This document shows positions 30,768-38,579 of a stretch of DNA of 64,000 bases, in pieces. This DNA is from Bradyrhizobium retamae (GTDB taxonomy: Bacteria > Pseudomonadota > Alphaproteobacteria > Rhizobiales > Xanthobacteraceae), in contig NZ_LLYA01000146.1 of assembly GCF_001440415.1 (NCBI RefSeq), positions 1 to 64,000 of the forward strand, written 5' to 3'. How positions within the stretch are numbered: position 1 is the stretch's first letter; each line of letters begins with the position of its first letter. The notes beneath the pieces are model-generated. The model ran no database searches and was not told the origin of the DNA. It saw only the letters and a list, made by a program, of their open reading frames with translations. A program made the translations under genes and the position numbers.

Positions 30768-31133
30768 TTAGCTGCGGCCGGAGAGGCCAGCGGCGAGATT
30801 GCAATTAATGTCGATCAGCGACTTCAACTTGGCCGGATCCGGATTCATTTGCATGTCGACAGTCTGCTTCATCACGAAGACGCCGATGTTCGCGATGTTC
30901 TGCCGCACTTCGATCGGTTGAGGGTTCTCGTTCGCTTCCACGGCGCTCATGAAGATCGACCAGAGCCGGCGGTTGAACAGCAACGCGTTGTGCATGGCTT
31001 TATCAGGGCCATTCCAATTGGACTGGACTTCCTGGAGTTGCCGTGCGGCCTTCAGCAGCGCCTGCGCTTCAATTTCACGGGGGGACGTCGTCGTTTGCGA
31101 TGTACGCGCGTAGGCTTGGGCTGCATTAGACAT
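30768..31133 (-). CDS. flaF: Flagellin biosynthesis regulator FlaF
   Basis: FlaF is needed for flagellin synthesis and secretion in Caulobacter and acts opposite FlbT. The 121-residue product shows the family motif EIEAQALLKAARQLQEVQSN, then ALLFNRRLWSIFMSAVEANE and RQNIANIGVFVMKQTVDMQM, ending LIDINCNLAAGLSGR. Length is typical. Translation begins at ATG 31133 after GAGGTTAGTGA. The flagellin relic and flbT lie just upstream, the usual flagellin neighbourhood. Confidence 0.95.
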   Translation of the reverse strand: MSNAAQAYARTSQTTTSPREIEAQALLKAARQLQEVQSNWNGPDKAMHNALLFNRRLWSIFMSAVEANENPQPIEVRQNIANIGVFVMKQTVDMQMNPDPAKLKSLIDINCNLAAGLSGRS

Positions 31134-31283
31134 TCACTAACCTCGATGGGAGCGTGTTGACGTGGGACTGCAGAAAAACTGCCCAACTTTCATACAGGTT
31201 GCGCCTTTAAATATGGTTAGCAGGTGTTACCGATTGTGTCGGCAGTCCGGCAGAAATCCACATTTTCGTCAGCATGCCGGCCA

Positions 31284-31604
31284 TCAAGTTCTGATGGAAT
31301 TAACATCGAAGCCCAAATTCTCACCTTCGGTGCTTTTCTTCATGCCGGGATTTTTCTTCTCGAGCGGAAAAGTTTCGTGACGGATCTGCACGATCGACAG
31401 GTTCGAACCCAAGACTGACGCCTGCGTGCGCAGCAACGTCGAAGCGCTGGCCGGGTTGGCTACGATATTGTTAGTCGCCGCGTTGTCGATGAAATTGGCG
31501 AGACCGACACCGGCCGCGTTGAAGCCGGTGAAATTAATTCGCCGGGCTGGAATCTGCTCCGTATTCCTACTGGTCGGGCGAAAGAAACTCCCGCCAAATG
31601 GGCA
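31284..31604 (-). pseudogene. fliC: Flagellin gene relic
   Basis: A minus-strand frame open from 31604 to a stop at 31284 contains STLLRTQASVLGSNLSIVQI followed by RHETF. This is the C-terminal D1 helix of alphaproteobacterial flagellins (compare TLRSQASTFGSNLSIVQIRQDF from memory). Before it, FTGFNAAGVGLANFIDNAAT reads like the end of the flagellin central domain. After RHETF the sequence changes to an unrelated KKNPGMKKSTEGEN and stops, so the last 60 or so residues of a flagellin are lost. Upstream, a TAG at 31605-31607 and the absence of a D0/D1 N-terminus show that the front is missing. It therefore cannot make a filament protein. No intact flagellin gene is in the window. Confidence 0.75.
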
Positions 31605-31626
31605 CTATTCGCATGTTCACCATTGG

Positions 31627-31634
31627 TTAACCAT
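31627..31634 (+). promoter_or_regulatory. CtrA-like half-site TTAACCAT before flbT
   Basis: TTAACCAT lies 70 bases upstream of the flbT start on the coding strand, in the context GGTTAACCATCATC. It is the same octamer as before fliX and fliL. Confidence 0.35.
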
Positions 31635-31703
31635 CATCGGGAAGGATGCGAATCCGCCGGCGGGCAATCGACAACGGGCGAAAGCGTCAAACGGAGAACA
31701 GGC

Positions 31704-32132
31704 ATGGCCTTGAAAGTCGAGCTCAAACCGCACGAGCGAATCATCATCGGCTCATGCGTGATCACCAATACCGACCAGCGCGCCAGGCTGTTGATCGACG
31801 GCGACAGGATTCCGATCCTGCGCGAGAAAGATATTCTCACACCTGAGACCGCCGACACGCCGGCCAAGCTGGTCTACCTCGCAGTGCAGCTCATGTACCT
31901 ATCGCCGGATCCGATGGCCCACCATCCGACCTATTTCAGCCTCGTGCGCGACATCCTCACGACAATGCCGAGCGCATGGCCCTTCATCGAGGGCATCAAC
32001 AACTACACTCTGAACGGCGATCTTTACCACGCGCTGAAGGAAGCGAAGAAATTGATCGGCCATGAAGAGCAGATTCTGGAAAGTGCCCGGAAAATGCAAT
32101 CGCCCAATGAGCCCGATCGCAAATCCGCGTAG
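31704..32132 (+). CDS. flbT: Flagellin synthesis regulator FlbT
   Basis: FlbT binds the 5' leader of flagellin mRNA in Caulobacter and promotes its decay until the hook is complete. The 142-residue product begins MALKVELKPHERIIIGSCVI and carries RLLIDGDRIPILREKDILT, YLAVQLMYLSPD and NNYTLNGDLYHALKEAKKLI. All are FlbT hallmarks. ATG 31704 is chosen for this conserved start; the upstream frame to 31623 is not protein-like. A strong hairpin terminator follows 20 bases after the stop. Confidence 0.95.
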   Translation: MALKVELKPHERIIIGSCVITNTDQRARLLIDGDRIPILREKDILTPETADTPAKLVYLAVQLMYLSPDPMAHHPTYFSLVRDILTTMPSAWPFIEGINNYTLNGDLYHALKEAKKLIGHEEQILESARKMQSPNEPDRKSA

Positions 32133-32151
32133 CCATCGCATCGCTCAAAGT

Positions 32152-32182
32152 AAAAGGCCTCCGTAAGGAGGCCTTTTGTTTT
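32152..32182. terminator. Bidirectional terminator between flbT and flgL
   Basis: AAAAGGCCTCC (32152-32162) and GGAGGCCTTTT (32167-32177) form an 11-bp perfect stem with loop GTAA, with A-rich and T-rich flanks on opposite sides. It can stop transcription of flbT on the plus strand and of the flgE-flgK-flgL operon on the minus strand. Confidence 0.9.
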
Positions 32183-32200
32183 GAAGCGAACAGGTTTTCT

Positions 32201-34078
32201 TCAGATCGGCAGGAACTTGGTCAGCGTGGTCTGGTAGAGCATGGACGTCGTTTGATACGAAGCCTGCAGACTGGTCTGCAGCGCCAGGATCTTGGTCGCA
32301 ACCTCGTCCTGGTTTATGCCCTCGATCTGGTCGAGCATGGTCTGCGCCATTCCCTTGAGCTGGGTCTGGCGGTCGGTCGACGCCTTGATGGCGTTCTGAG
32401 CGCCGGCGAACTCCGCCTGCATGTCCTGGATCGATTGCTGGCCGTTCTGCGGCGCCAGGTTTGCCGAAATCCGCTGCTGCAGGGCATTCACCTGCGCCTT
32501 CGAGTTCGGATTAGCGGCATTGGTCGTGACCGCGGCATACACCGCGATGTTCTGCAACTGGTAGCGCAATGCCTGTTCGTTGGCGCGCGCGCCATATTGC
32601 ACCGTGATGGACTGGTCGATGCGCGCGATCGCGGTACCGCGCGCCGGATCGGTGCCGACTTCGCCGGTGTACCACGAGACCGTGTTGGCGGTTGTGCCGC
32701 CGATCAGATTGGTGGCGGTGGCAAACGGCGGACCGTTCACACGCAGCGGCGCCGGATTTGCGCTCGCCGTGGCGCTGAAGCCCAACGCTGCAAATGCGGC
32801 CGCGTTCGAACTGGAAACAGTCAGGCTCGCGCCGTCACCACCATGCAGCGCGATCACGCCGCCGGTGACGGTCGACGGCGTACCGGTGCCGGTGATCGAA
32901 TCGATTTTGGCCAGCAAGGTCTGAACGCTGTCGGTGACGTTGAGCTGGTTGCCGGTCGCGCCGGATGCGACAAAGGTGATCGGCGTGCCGTTGACCGTGA
33001 TGGTGTCGCCGGCCGCAAAGCTCGCAGCCAGCGAGTCCGTTCCTGCCAGGCCGGACAGCAGCGTAGCACCGGTGATCGGCGCCAGCACCGCGGCCTGGTT
33101 GTTGACCGCGCTCCCGGTGACGGTTGCGGACGGATTGAAGAAATTGTCGGACGCCGCGATGGCGGACGCGGCAACCAACGCCGTGTCGCCCAGCGTCTGG
33201 ATCGAAGAAGTCAGCGCTGCCTGCAGGTTCGCGGTGGTTGCGATCGTATCGACGCCGATCAGAAACGAGCCGGCAGGCGGCGGATTGGTGGTCGTCGCGG
33301 TCAGCGCGATCGACTCCGTGGTGCCGTCGGGCAGGTTGAAGTTGAACGTGATCTTGTCGCCATCATTCGGATTGACGGCGCCGAGGTCGACGGTGGCGGC
33401 CGGCGGCGCGCCGGTCGGCTGCGTCACGGTCGCTCCGGTCAGTGACGAGCTGATCGCACCGAGCTTCAACCCGAACGATGAACCGTCCTCGGCGAGGCTG
33501 GTCACGGTGGTCGTCAATGGCGGCGACGAGACCGTCAGATGCGCCATGTTGCCGACGCCCTGATCGGCCTGACGGCGTTCGTTGATAAGTTGCTTCAACC
33601 CGGCCTGGGTTCCCACACCGTCGAGCATGACGTCGGCCGGCACCGTCGCTGATGTGTCGGTGGTGCGTCCGGAAAACAGATAGCGGTCGCCCGTCTGGCT
33701 GTTCAGCAGCGACACCGCATTCGAGAACGCCGCCTGCGCCGTGATCTGACCGGAGGTTTGACCGTTGTCGTTGAGCACGATGGTCGACGTGCTGGCCGCT
33801 TTCTTTACCGACGTGCCGATATCGGCCAATCCCTGCAGCGCCAGGTTGACGACGTTGAGTCTCGTGTTGACGTTGGTTGCGGTGTCCTTGAACGCGTCGA
33901 TGCTGCTGACCTGCGCGCGCAGACTGAGCGCAAAGCCGCGATTGGCGCCCTGCCCTGCATAGGTCGTCGAGACCCGGCCGCTGGCAAGCTGCTGCGTCAG
34001 ATCATCGAGTTGCTTGCGGATATTGAGGATCGAGGTCCCGATGTAGGATGTTCTGCCGCTAACGCCATCGATAGACAT
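32201..34078 (-). CDS. flgL: Flagellar hook-associated protein FlgL (with inserted domain)
   Basis: FlgL forms the second junction zone between hook and filament. The 625-residue product has flagellin-like ends: N-terminal YIGTSILNIRKQLDDLTQQL with ASGRVSTTY, and C-terminal MQAEFAGAQNAIKASTDRQT with LQASYQTTSMLYQTTLTKFL. The middle is much longer than in enteric FlgL (317 residues). It carries an approximately 100-residue module (about residues 336-437) that reads LLSGLAGTDSLAASF, GDTITVNGTPITF and SNAAAFAALGFSA. A near copy occurs in FlgE. I associate it with DUF1522-type domains of Bradyrhizobium flagellins. Last gene of the flgE-flgK-flgL operon, 7 bases after flgK. Confidence 0.93.
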   Translation of the reverse strand: MSIDGVSGRTSYIGTSILNIRKQLDDLTQQLASGRVSTTYAGQGANRGFALSLRAQVSSIDAFKDTATNVNTRLNVVNLALQGLADIGTSVKKAASTSTIVLNDNGQTSGQITAQAAFSNAVSLLNSQTGDRYLFSGRTTDTSATVPADVMLDGVGTQAGLKQLINERRQADQGVGNMAHLTVSSPPLTTTVTSLAEDGSSFGLKLGAISSSLTGATVTQPTGAPPAATVDLGAVNPNDGDKITFNFNLPDGTTESIALTATTTNPPPAGSFLIGVDTIATTANLQAALTSSIQTLGDTALVAASAIAASDNFFNPSATVTGSAVNNQAAVLAPITGATLLSGLAGTDSLAASFAAGDTITVNGTPITFVASGATGNQLNVTDSVQTLLAKIDSITGTGTPSTVTGGVIALHGGDGASLTVSSSNAAAFAALGFSATASANPAPLRVNGPPFATATNLIGGTTANTVSWYTGEVGTDPARGTAIARIDQSITVQYGARANEQALRYQLQNIAVYAAVTTNAANPNSKAQVNALQQRISANLAPQNGQQSIQDMQAEFAGAQNAIKASTDRQTQLKGMAQTMLDQIEGINQDEVATKILALQTSLQASYQTTSMLYQTTLTKFLPI

Positions 34079-34085
34079 GAAACCC

Positions 34086-35966
34086 TCACATGGCCTGGAT
34101 CAACGTGTCGTACATCTGCTTGATGGACGACATCACACGCGCATTGGCAGAATAGGCGTTCTGCAGCGCGAGCAGATGCGCCATCTCGTCGTCGATATTG
34201 ACGCCTGAGGCATCCGTCACCTTCTTCTGCAGGGTGTTCAGCACTACAGACTGACCGTCGGCGAGTTGCTTCGCGGCGGTTGCGGCTTCGCCCTGCTGGC
34301 TGATGAACTGCTTGGCGAAGTTGACCAGCGTGCCGGTGAACGGCGCGCCGGTGGTCCCGATGCCGGTCTGCGGCGAATAGCGATAGTTCCCCGACTGCAG
34401 TTGCGTGAGAATGAAATCGGAACGCGTGGTGTCGCCCGAAGGCGTCAGCGGGCTGGTGGAAAACACGATGGTGCGCGAGGGATCGCCGAGCAGCCCGAGA
34501 TTGACGCTGATGCGGCCGGCAAGGCCGGTCAGCTGCGAACCATTGGCGGTGACCGCACCGGAAAACAGGCCGCCATTATCGGTGAACAGTGGAAGCTGTG
34601 GGTTGCCGCTGGTGAGCGACGACATGGTCGTTGTGACCGACGCCGCGAGGACGTCGGAGCGGTTTGGCGCGCCATCATCCAGCACGCGCAGGGTCGATCC
34701 CGACGGGTTTGAGAACTGCAGATCACTCGACCCGAGTGCGGCGTTGAGCTGGGCAACCACCGACGCCATGCCGCCGGCGAAATTGATGCCGAGCACCTCA
34801 TCGTTGGGATCGAGGGTCGTAGTATTGCTCAGCGGCAGCACGCTCGGATCGTCGACGCGCACGATCGACAGATTGCGCGTAACACCGGTGGTGTTGTCCT
34901 TGTAGCTGAGGTGGATGACGTTGCCGGATTGCAGGCCCGTGAGATCGAGATCGTAGCCGGCCTGCGGCAGCACGGACGCCGGAGCAGCGGTACCGGCCGT
35001 CGTCTTGTCCGACAGCGCGCTCGACATCGCCGCCGCGAACTGGTCGATCTGCGCCTGCGCCTTCACCAGCGTATTGTCGCGCAGCTCGAGATAAGCGGCG
35101 ATCTTGCCCGAACGAATCGAGTTGGTCGACACCAGGTCGTAGCTGCCGCCGTGCGGGAAGTTGATGGTGATGGTGCCGACGTTGTTCTTGGTCGGGTCGG
35201 GATTGTACAGTGTGTTGGGCGTCATCGTGCCCTGGGGATTGAACGAAAGCTGCGCCGCCTCGGTGCCGACCAGTTGCACGCCGGAATTCGTGAACACGGT
35301 CACCTGGTTGAGGTCGTTGACGACCGTTCTGATGTCCATCAGGCTCGACAACTGGGTGATGTATTGATCGCGCTGATCCAGCAGCGATGCCGTCGCCGCG
35401 TCCGTCTTGCCATTGTTCTGGAGCTGATTGTTGATGAACGCGATCTGGGCCATCGCGTTGTTCGCGGTCACGATGGAATCGTTGATGCCCATCTCGGCGT
35501 TGGCGCGCAGGGCCTGGATCCCCTGCGTCGTCGCATTGAGCGTTTGCGCCATCGTCTGCGCGGCACTGACGGCGCCGATCCGCGCCGACTGCGAGTCCGG
35601 GCTGGTGGACAGACCCTGAAATGCGGTCAACAGCTTGTTGAACGCATCTTCGATGGTGCCGGTTTCAGCCGGATTTCCGTAGACGTTCTGCAGATTTTGG
35701 AGAAAGGTCGAACGAATATCGGCATAGGCTGCGCCGGAGGTTTCCGTCCGCAACGCCGCCTGCAGATATTGATCGAGCTGACGGTCGACGCCGTGGAGCA
35801 GAACGCTCGAACCGTAGTCGCCGGTCACGCCAGCGGACTGGATGATCGACTTCCTGACGTAACCCGGCGTTTCCGCGTTGGCGACGTTCGATCCCACTAG
35901 GGAGATCGCGGCTTGCGTCGCGCGCAAGCCGGACATCGCGATAGAGAGAGCCTGACTCAAACCCAT
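34086..35966 (-). CDS. flgK: Flagellar hook-associated protein FlgK
   Basis: FlgK forms the first hook-filament junction zone. The 626-residue product begins MGLSQALSIAMSGLRATQAA with VGSNVANAETPGYVRK, includes the family segment RTETSGAAYADIRSTFLQNL, and ends VNIDDEMAHLLALQNAYSAN followed by MYDTLIQAM. Length is within the alphaproteobacterial range. It sits between flgE (47-base gap) and flgL (7-base gap) and should be read from the same sigma-54 promoter. Confidence 0.96.
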   Translation of the reverse strand: MGLSQALSIAMSGLRATQAAISLVGSNVANAETPGYVRKSIIQSAGVTGDYGSSVLLHGVDRQLDQYLQAALRTETSGAAYADIRSTFLQNLQNVYGNPAETGTIEDAFNKLLTAFQGLSTSPDSQSARIGAVSAAQTMAQTLNATTQGIQALRANAEMGINDSIVTANNAMAQIAFINNQLQNNGKTDAATASLLDQRDQYITQLSSLMDIRTVVNDLNQVTVFTNSGVQLVGTEAAQLSFNPQGTMTPNTLYNPDPTKNNVGTITINFPHGGSYDLVSTNSIRSGKIAAYLELRDNTLVKAQAQIDQFAAAMSSALSDKTTAGTAAPASVLPQAGYDLDLTGLQSGNVIHLSYKDNTTGVTRNLSIVRVDDPSVLPLSNTTTLDPNDEVLGINFAGGMASVVAQLNAALGSSDLQFSNPSGSTLRVLDDGAPNRSDVLAASVTTTMSSLTSGNPQLPLFTDNGGLFSGAVTANGSQLTGLAGRISVNLGLLGDPSRTIVFSTSPLTPSGDTTRSDFILTQLQSGNYRYSPQTGIGTTGAPFTGTLVNFAKQFISQQGEAATAAKQLADGQSVVLNTLQKKVTDASGVNIDDEMAHLLALQNAYSANARVMSSIKQMYDTLIQAM

Positions 35967-36012
35967 GACTAATTGCCCATCTCAAGACGTATCGCGAACG
36001 GCTCGCGCACAA

Positions 36013-37827
36013 TCAGCGCAGCACGTTCAGGAGATCCTGCACCATCGTGTTGGAAGTCGTGATCACCTTGGTGTTGGCCGAGTAAGCCTGCTGGGTGACG
36101 ATCAGCTTGGTAAACTCGTCGGCGATGTCGGTGTTGGACCCTTCCAGCGAGGAGCCGACGATCGTTCCGGCCTTGCCGAACAGCGCCTGTCCGGACGCGT
36201 CGGTTACCTCGAACGCGCCACCGTTGACGCGCTTGAGAAAGTTGGTTCCGTTGAACGTCGCGACCGAGATTTCGGCGAGGTCGAGGTTGCGGCCATTTGA
36301 ATAGTTGCCGACGATGCGGCCATTGGTGCCGACGCCGACGGATTGCAATTGGCCGGCGGGGAAGCCGTCCTGCTGGATCTGGTTGACCTGCACGTTGCCG
36401 TTGGCGTCCGCGAACTGGGTGACGCCGCCGGTACCGAAGTTGATGACGGGACTGCCCAGCGCGACGCCGTTGACGACGGCATTGGTGAGTTCGATCGAAG
36501 GGATCGCCGGCGTCATCTGACCTGAGGCAGAGAAGGTGAAATTGGTGTTGACGTTTTGCCACGCAACCTGAGTGCCGGTCGCATTGGGATTGACCTGGTA
36601 GAACAGGTTCCAGGTGTCGGTATGGCCGGCGCCGAGCGAAGCGCTGTCGACCTTGGCCCAGCGGAACTGCAGGTTCACCGGCGCGCCCGAGATGTCGTAG
36701 GTCGTGACCGCTCCACCCGCAATCGACTCGGCGAGGAACGTCGAATTGTCGTTGCCGACGACCTGACCGGTGCCGGGGCCGCCGCCGCCGCCGCGCGTCG
36801 CCGTCACGGTACCGGTAAAGCCGAGCGCGGCCCAAGCCGTGCTGTTTGAACTCGATACCGAGAGATTGAAGGCGGTGCCGGAATGCAGCGTGATCGAGCC
36901 CGAGGCGATCGTGGCCGTATTCGGGGCTGACGTTCCCTGGAGAGCGTCGATCTTGCCCAGCAAGGTGCCGATGCTGTCGTCGACGTTGATCTGGTTGTTG
37001 CCGACGGCGCCCGACGCCATGAAGGTGATGGTTTGGCCGTTGACCGTAATGGTGTCGCCAGCAATGAAATTGGAGGAGATCGAGTCGGTGCCGGCCGCGC
37101 CGCTGAGCAAGGTCGCCGCGGTGTTCGCAACCGACGGCGTCGCTTTGTTGTTCTGAGTGGTGCCGCTTCTGGAGGCGTCGGTATAGGGCGCCGCAGGCGT
37201 GCCGAGCGCCAGCGGATTATGTCCGGCGCTGTATGACCCGGGCGCGATCAATTCCGATCCCGGAACGGAAACGTCGTGCTTGGTCGTCAGCGGATAGCTG
37301 GCGAGGTTGGCGCGATAGTCGATCCTGGTGGTTTGCTGCGCCGGCAGGAAGTCGTTCTGGAATCGGAGAACCTGCGGCGAACTGCCGGATGGGTTGCCGG
37401 TGGTCGGGTCGATCGGCACGCCCTGCAGATAATAGCCGGCGCCATTGACGAGATAGCCGCTCTTGTCGAGCTGGAAATCGCCGCGGCGGGTGTAGCGGTC
37501 GACGCCGTCGAACACCGGCGTGCCGTCGGTGAAGTTGCCGGGCTTTTGCACCGCAAAAAAGCCGTTGCCGTTGATCGCCATGAAGGTCGCAACCGAGGCC
37601 GTCTGCACGTCGCCCTGCACCGAGTTGGTGGAGCGGGATTGCGTGGTGACGCCGCCGGCGAGTTGCGCGGTCGCTGAGGTCTGCGGAATCAGATCGAGGA
37701 ATGAGGTGTCGACGCGCTTGAACGCCGTTGTCTGCGAGTTGGCGATGTTGCCCGAGACGTTTTCCAATGCGTAGGAGTTGGCGCGGAGACCGCCGACCGC
37801 GGTGGTGAGAGCGCCGAAGATACCCAT
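36013..37827 (-). CDS. flgE: Flagellar hook protein FlgE (with inserted domain)
   Basis: FlgE builds the hook, the flexible joint of the flagellum. The 604-residue product starts MGIFGALTTAVGGLRANSYA with NVSGNIANSQTTAFKRVDTSF, and ends DEFTKLIVTQQAYSANTKVI with VQDLLNVLR, which is classical. Within the middle, about residues 237-341 form a module with LLSGAAGTDSISSNF, GDTITVNGQTITF and SNSTAWAALGFTG, almost the same as in FlgL. The ATG at 37827 follows GGAGAAAATGTC. The reading frame is open to 37923, but that extension covers the sigma-54 promoter. Confidence 0.96.
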   Translation of the reverse strand: MGIFGALTTAVGGLRANSYALENVSGNIANSQTTAFKRVDTSFLDLIPQTSATAQLAGGVTTQSRSTNSVQGDVQTASVATFMAINGNGFFAVQKPGNFTDGTPVFDGVDRYTRRGDFQLDKSGYLVNGAGYYLQGVPIDPTTGNPSGSSPQVLRFQNDFLPAQQTTRIDYRANLASYPLTTKHDVSVPGSELIAPGSYSAGHNPLALGTPAAPYTDASRSGTTQNNKATPSVANTAATLLSGAAGTDSISSNFIAGDTITVNGQTITFMASGAVGNNQINVDDSIGTLLGKIDALQGTSAPNTATIASGSITLHSGTAFNLSVSSSNSTAWAALGFTGTVTATRGGGGGPGTGQVVGNDNSTFLAESIAGGAVTTYDISGAPVNLQFRWAKVDSASLGAGHTDTWNLFYQVNPNATGTQVAWQNVNTNFTFSASGQMTPAIPSIELTNAVVNGVALGSPVINFGTGGVTQFADANGNVQVNQIQQDGFPAGQLQSVGVGTNGRIVGNYSNGRNLDLAEISVATFNGTNFLKRVNGGAFEVTDASGQALFGKAGTIVGSSLEGSNTDIADEFTKLIVTQQAYSANTKVITTSNTMVQDLLNVLR

Positions 37828-37899
37828 GACATTTTCTCCAAATTCGATCCGGGCGGCTCGCCGGTCCACGTAAACCCATGCCGCGTCGGGAGAAGATGT

Positions 37900-37916
37900 C
37901 GCAAGCGTTGTGCCAA
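37900..37916 (-). promoter_or_regulatory. Sigma-54 (-24/-12) promoter for flgE-flgK-flgL
   Basis: On the minus strand TTGGCACAACGCTTGCG matches the sigma-54 consensus with an intact TTGC -12 element. GG and GC are exactly ten bases apart. It is 73 bases upstream of the flgE start. Confidence 0.82.
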
Positions 37917-37949
37917 ACAACAAAACCGATACAAATCAACCATTTAAGA

Positions 37950-37976
37950 AAAAAGCCCCGGTCCAAAGACCGGGGC
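37950..37976 (-). terminator. Rho-independent terminator of msrB
   Basis: GCCCCGGTC (37955-37963) and GACCGGGGC (37968-37976) form a 9-bp perfect stem with a four-base loop. On the minus strand the stem is followed by TTTTTTC. It lies 40 bases after the msrB stop. Confidence 0.92.
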
Positions 37977-38015
37977 ACATTTGCCGGGCGGGCAACAATT
38001 GCCGAGCGGCGGCCG

Positions 38016-38516
38016 CTATGATGCCGACGGCCCGGCCGGGTGGAACACCAGCCCAAACCCGTCGATGCAATAGCGCAAGCCGGTCGGTTTTGGCCCGTCA
38101 TCGAAGACGTGTCCGAGGTGGCCGCCGCAGCGGCGGCAATGCACCTCGATGCGCAACATGCCGAAAGTGCGGTCCTCGGTCCTGCCCAGGGCATTGTCGA
38201 GCGGCTGCCAGAAGCTCGGCCAGCCGGTGCCGCTGTCATATTTGGTATCCGAAGAGAACAGCGGCAGATCGCAGCCGGCGCAGGCGAAGATGCCCTTGCG
38301 TTTTTCCTTCAGGAGCGGGCTCGAGCCCGGCCGCTCGGTGCCGTGCTTGCGCAGGATTTGATACTGCTGCGGCGTGAGCTGAGCGCGCCATTCGGCGTCG
38401 GTCTTTTCCACCTCGAATTTCTCGGCGGCCTGCGCCGGCGTGGTGCGCAGCCAGCGGAAAGCGGCCAAGCCAAACAGGCCGGCTACGGATGCGAGCAGGA
38501 TACGGCGGTCGAACAT
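38016..38516 (-). CDS. msrB: Exported peptide-methionine (R)-S-oxide reductase MsrB
   Basis: MsrB reduces methionine-R-sulfoxide in proteins. The 166-residue product starts with a signal-like segment (MFDRRILLASVAGLFGLAAF, ending PAQAA near residue 31) with two arginines. It should therefore be exported, perhaps by the Tat route. The enzyme domain carries the zinc cysteines CAGC (79, 82) and CRRC (127, 130), SGTGWPSFWQP, GHLGHVFDDGP, and the catalytic cysteine C150 in GLRYCIDG. No fused or adjacent msrA is seen. A perfect terminator follows it. Repair of oxidised envelope proteins is the likely task. Confidence 0.93.
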   Translation of the reverse strand: MFDRRILLASVAGLFGLAAFRWLRTTPAQAAEKFEVEKTDAEWRAQLTPQQYQILRKHGTERPGSSPLLKEKRKGIFACAGCDLPLFSSDTKYDSGTGWPSFWQPLDNALGRTEDRTFGMLRIEVHCRRCGGHLGHVFDDGPKPTGLRYCIDGFGLVFHPAGPSAS

Positions 38517-38579
38517 GGAATTCTCCGTGCGAGGCGGGCCTAACGGTTCGCCATCAAGTACGGCCCGGAAGCGCCGAAG

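Noticed and set aside
32252..33445. 397-codon plus-strand frame opposite flgL
   Set aside because: Arg/Gly-rich antisense shadow of flgL with no recognisable domain.
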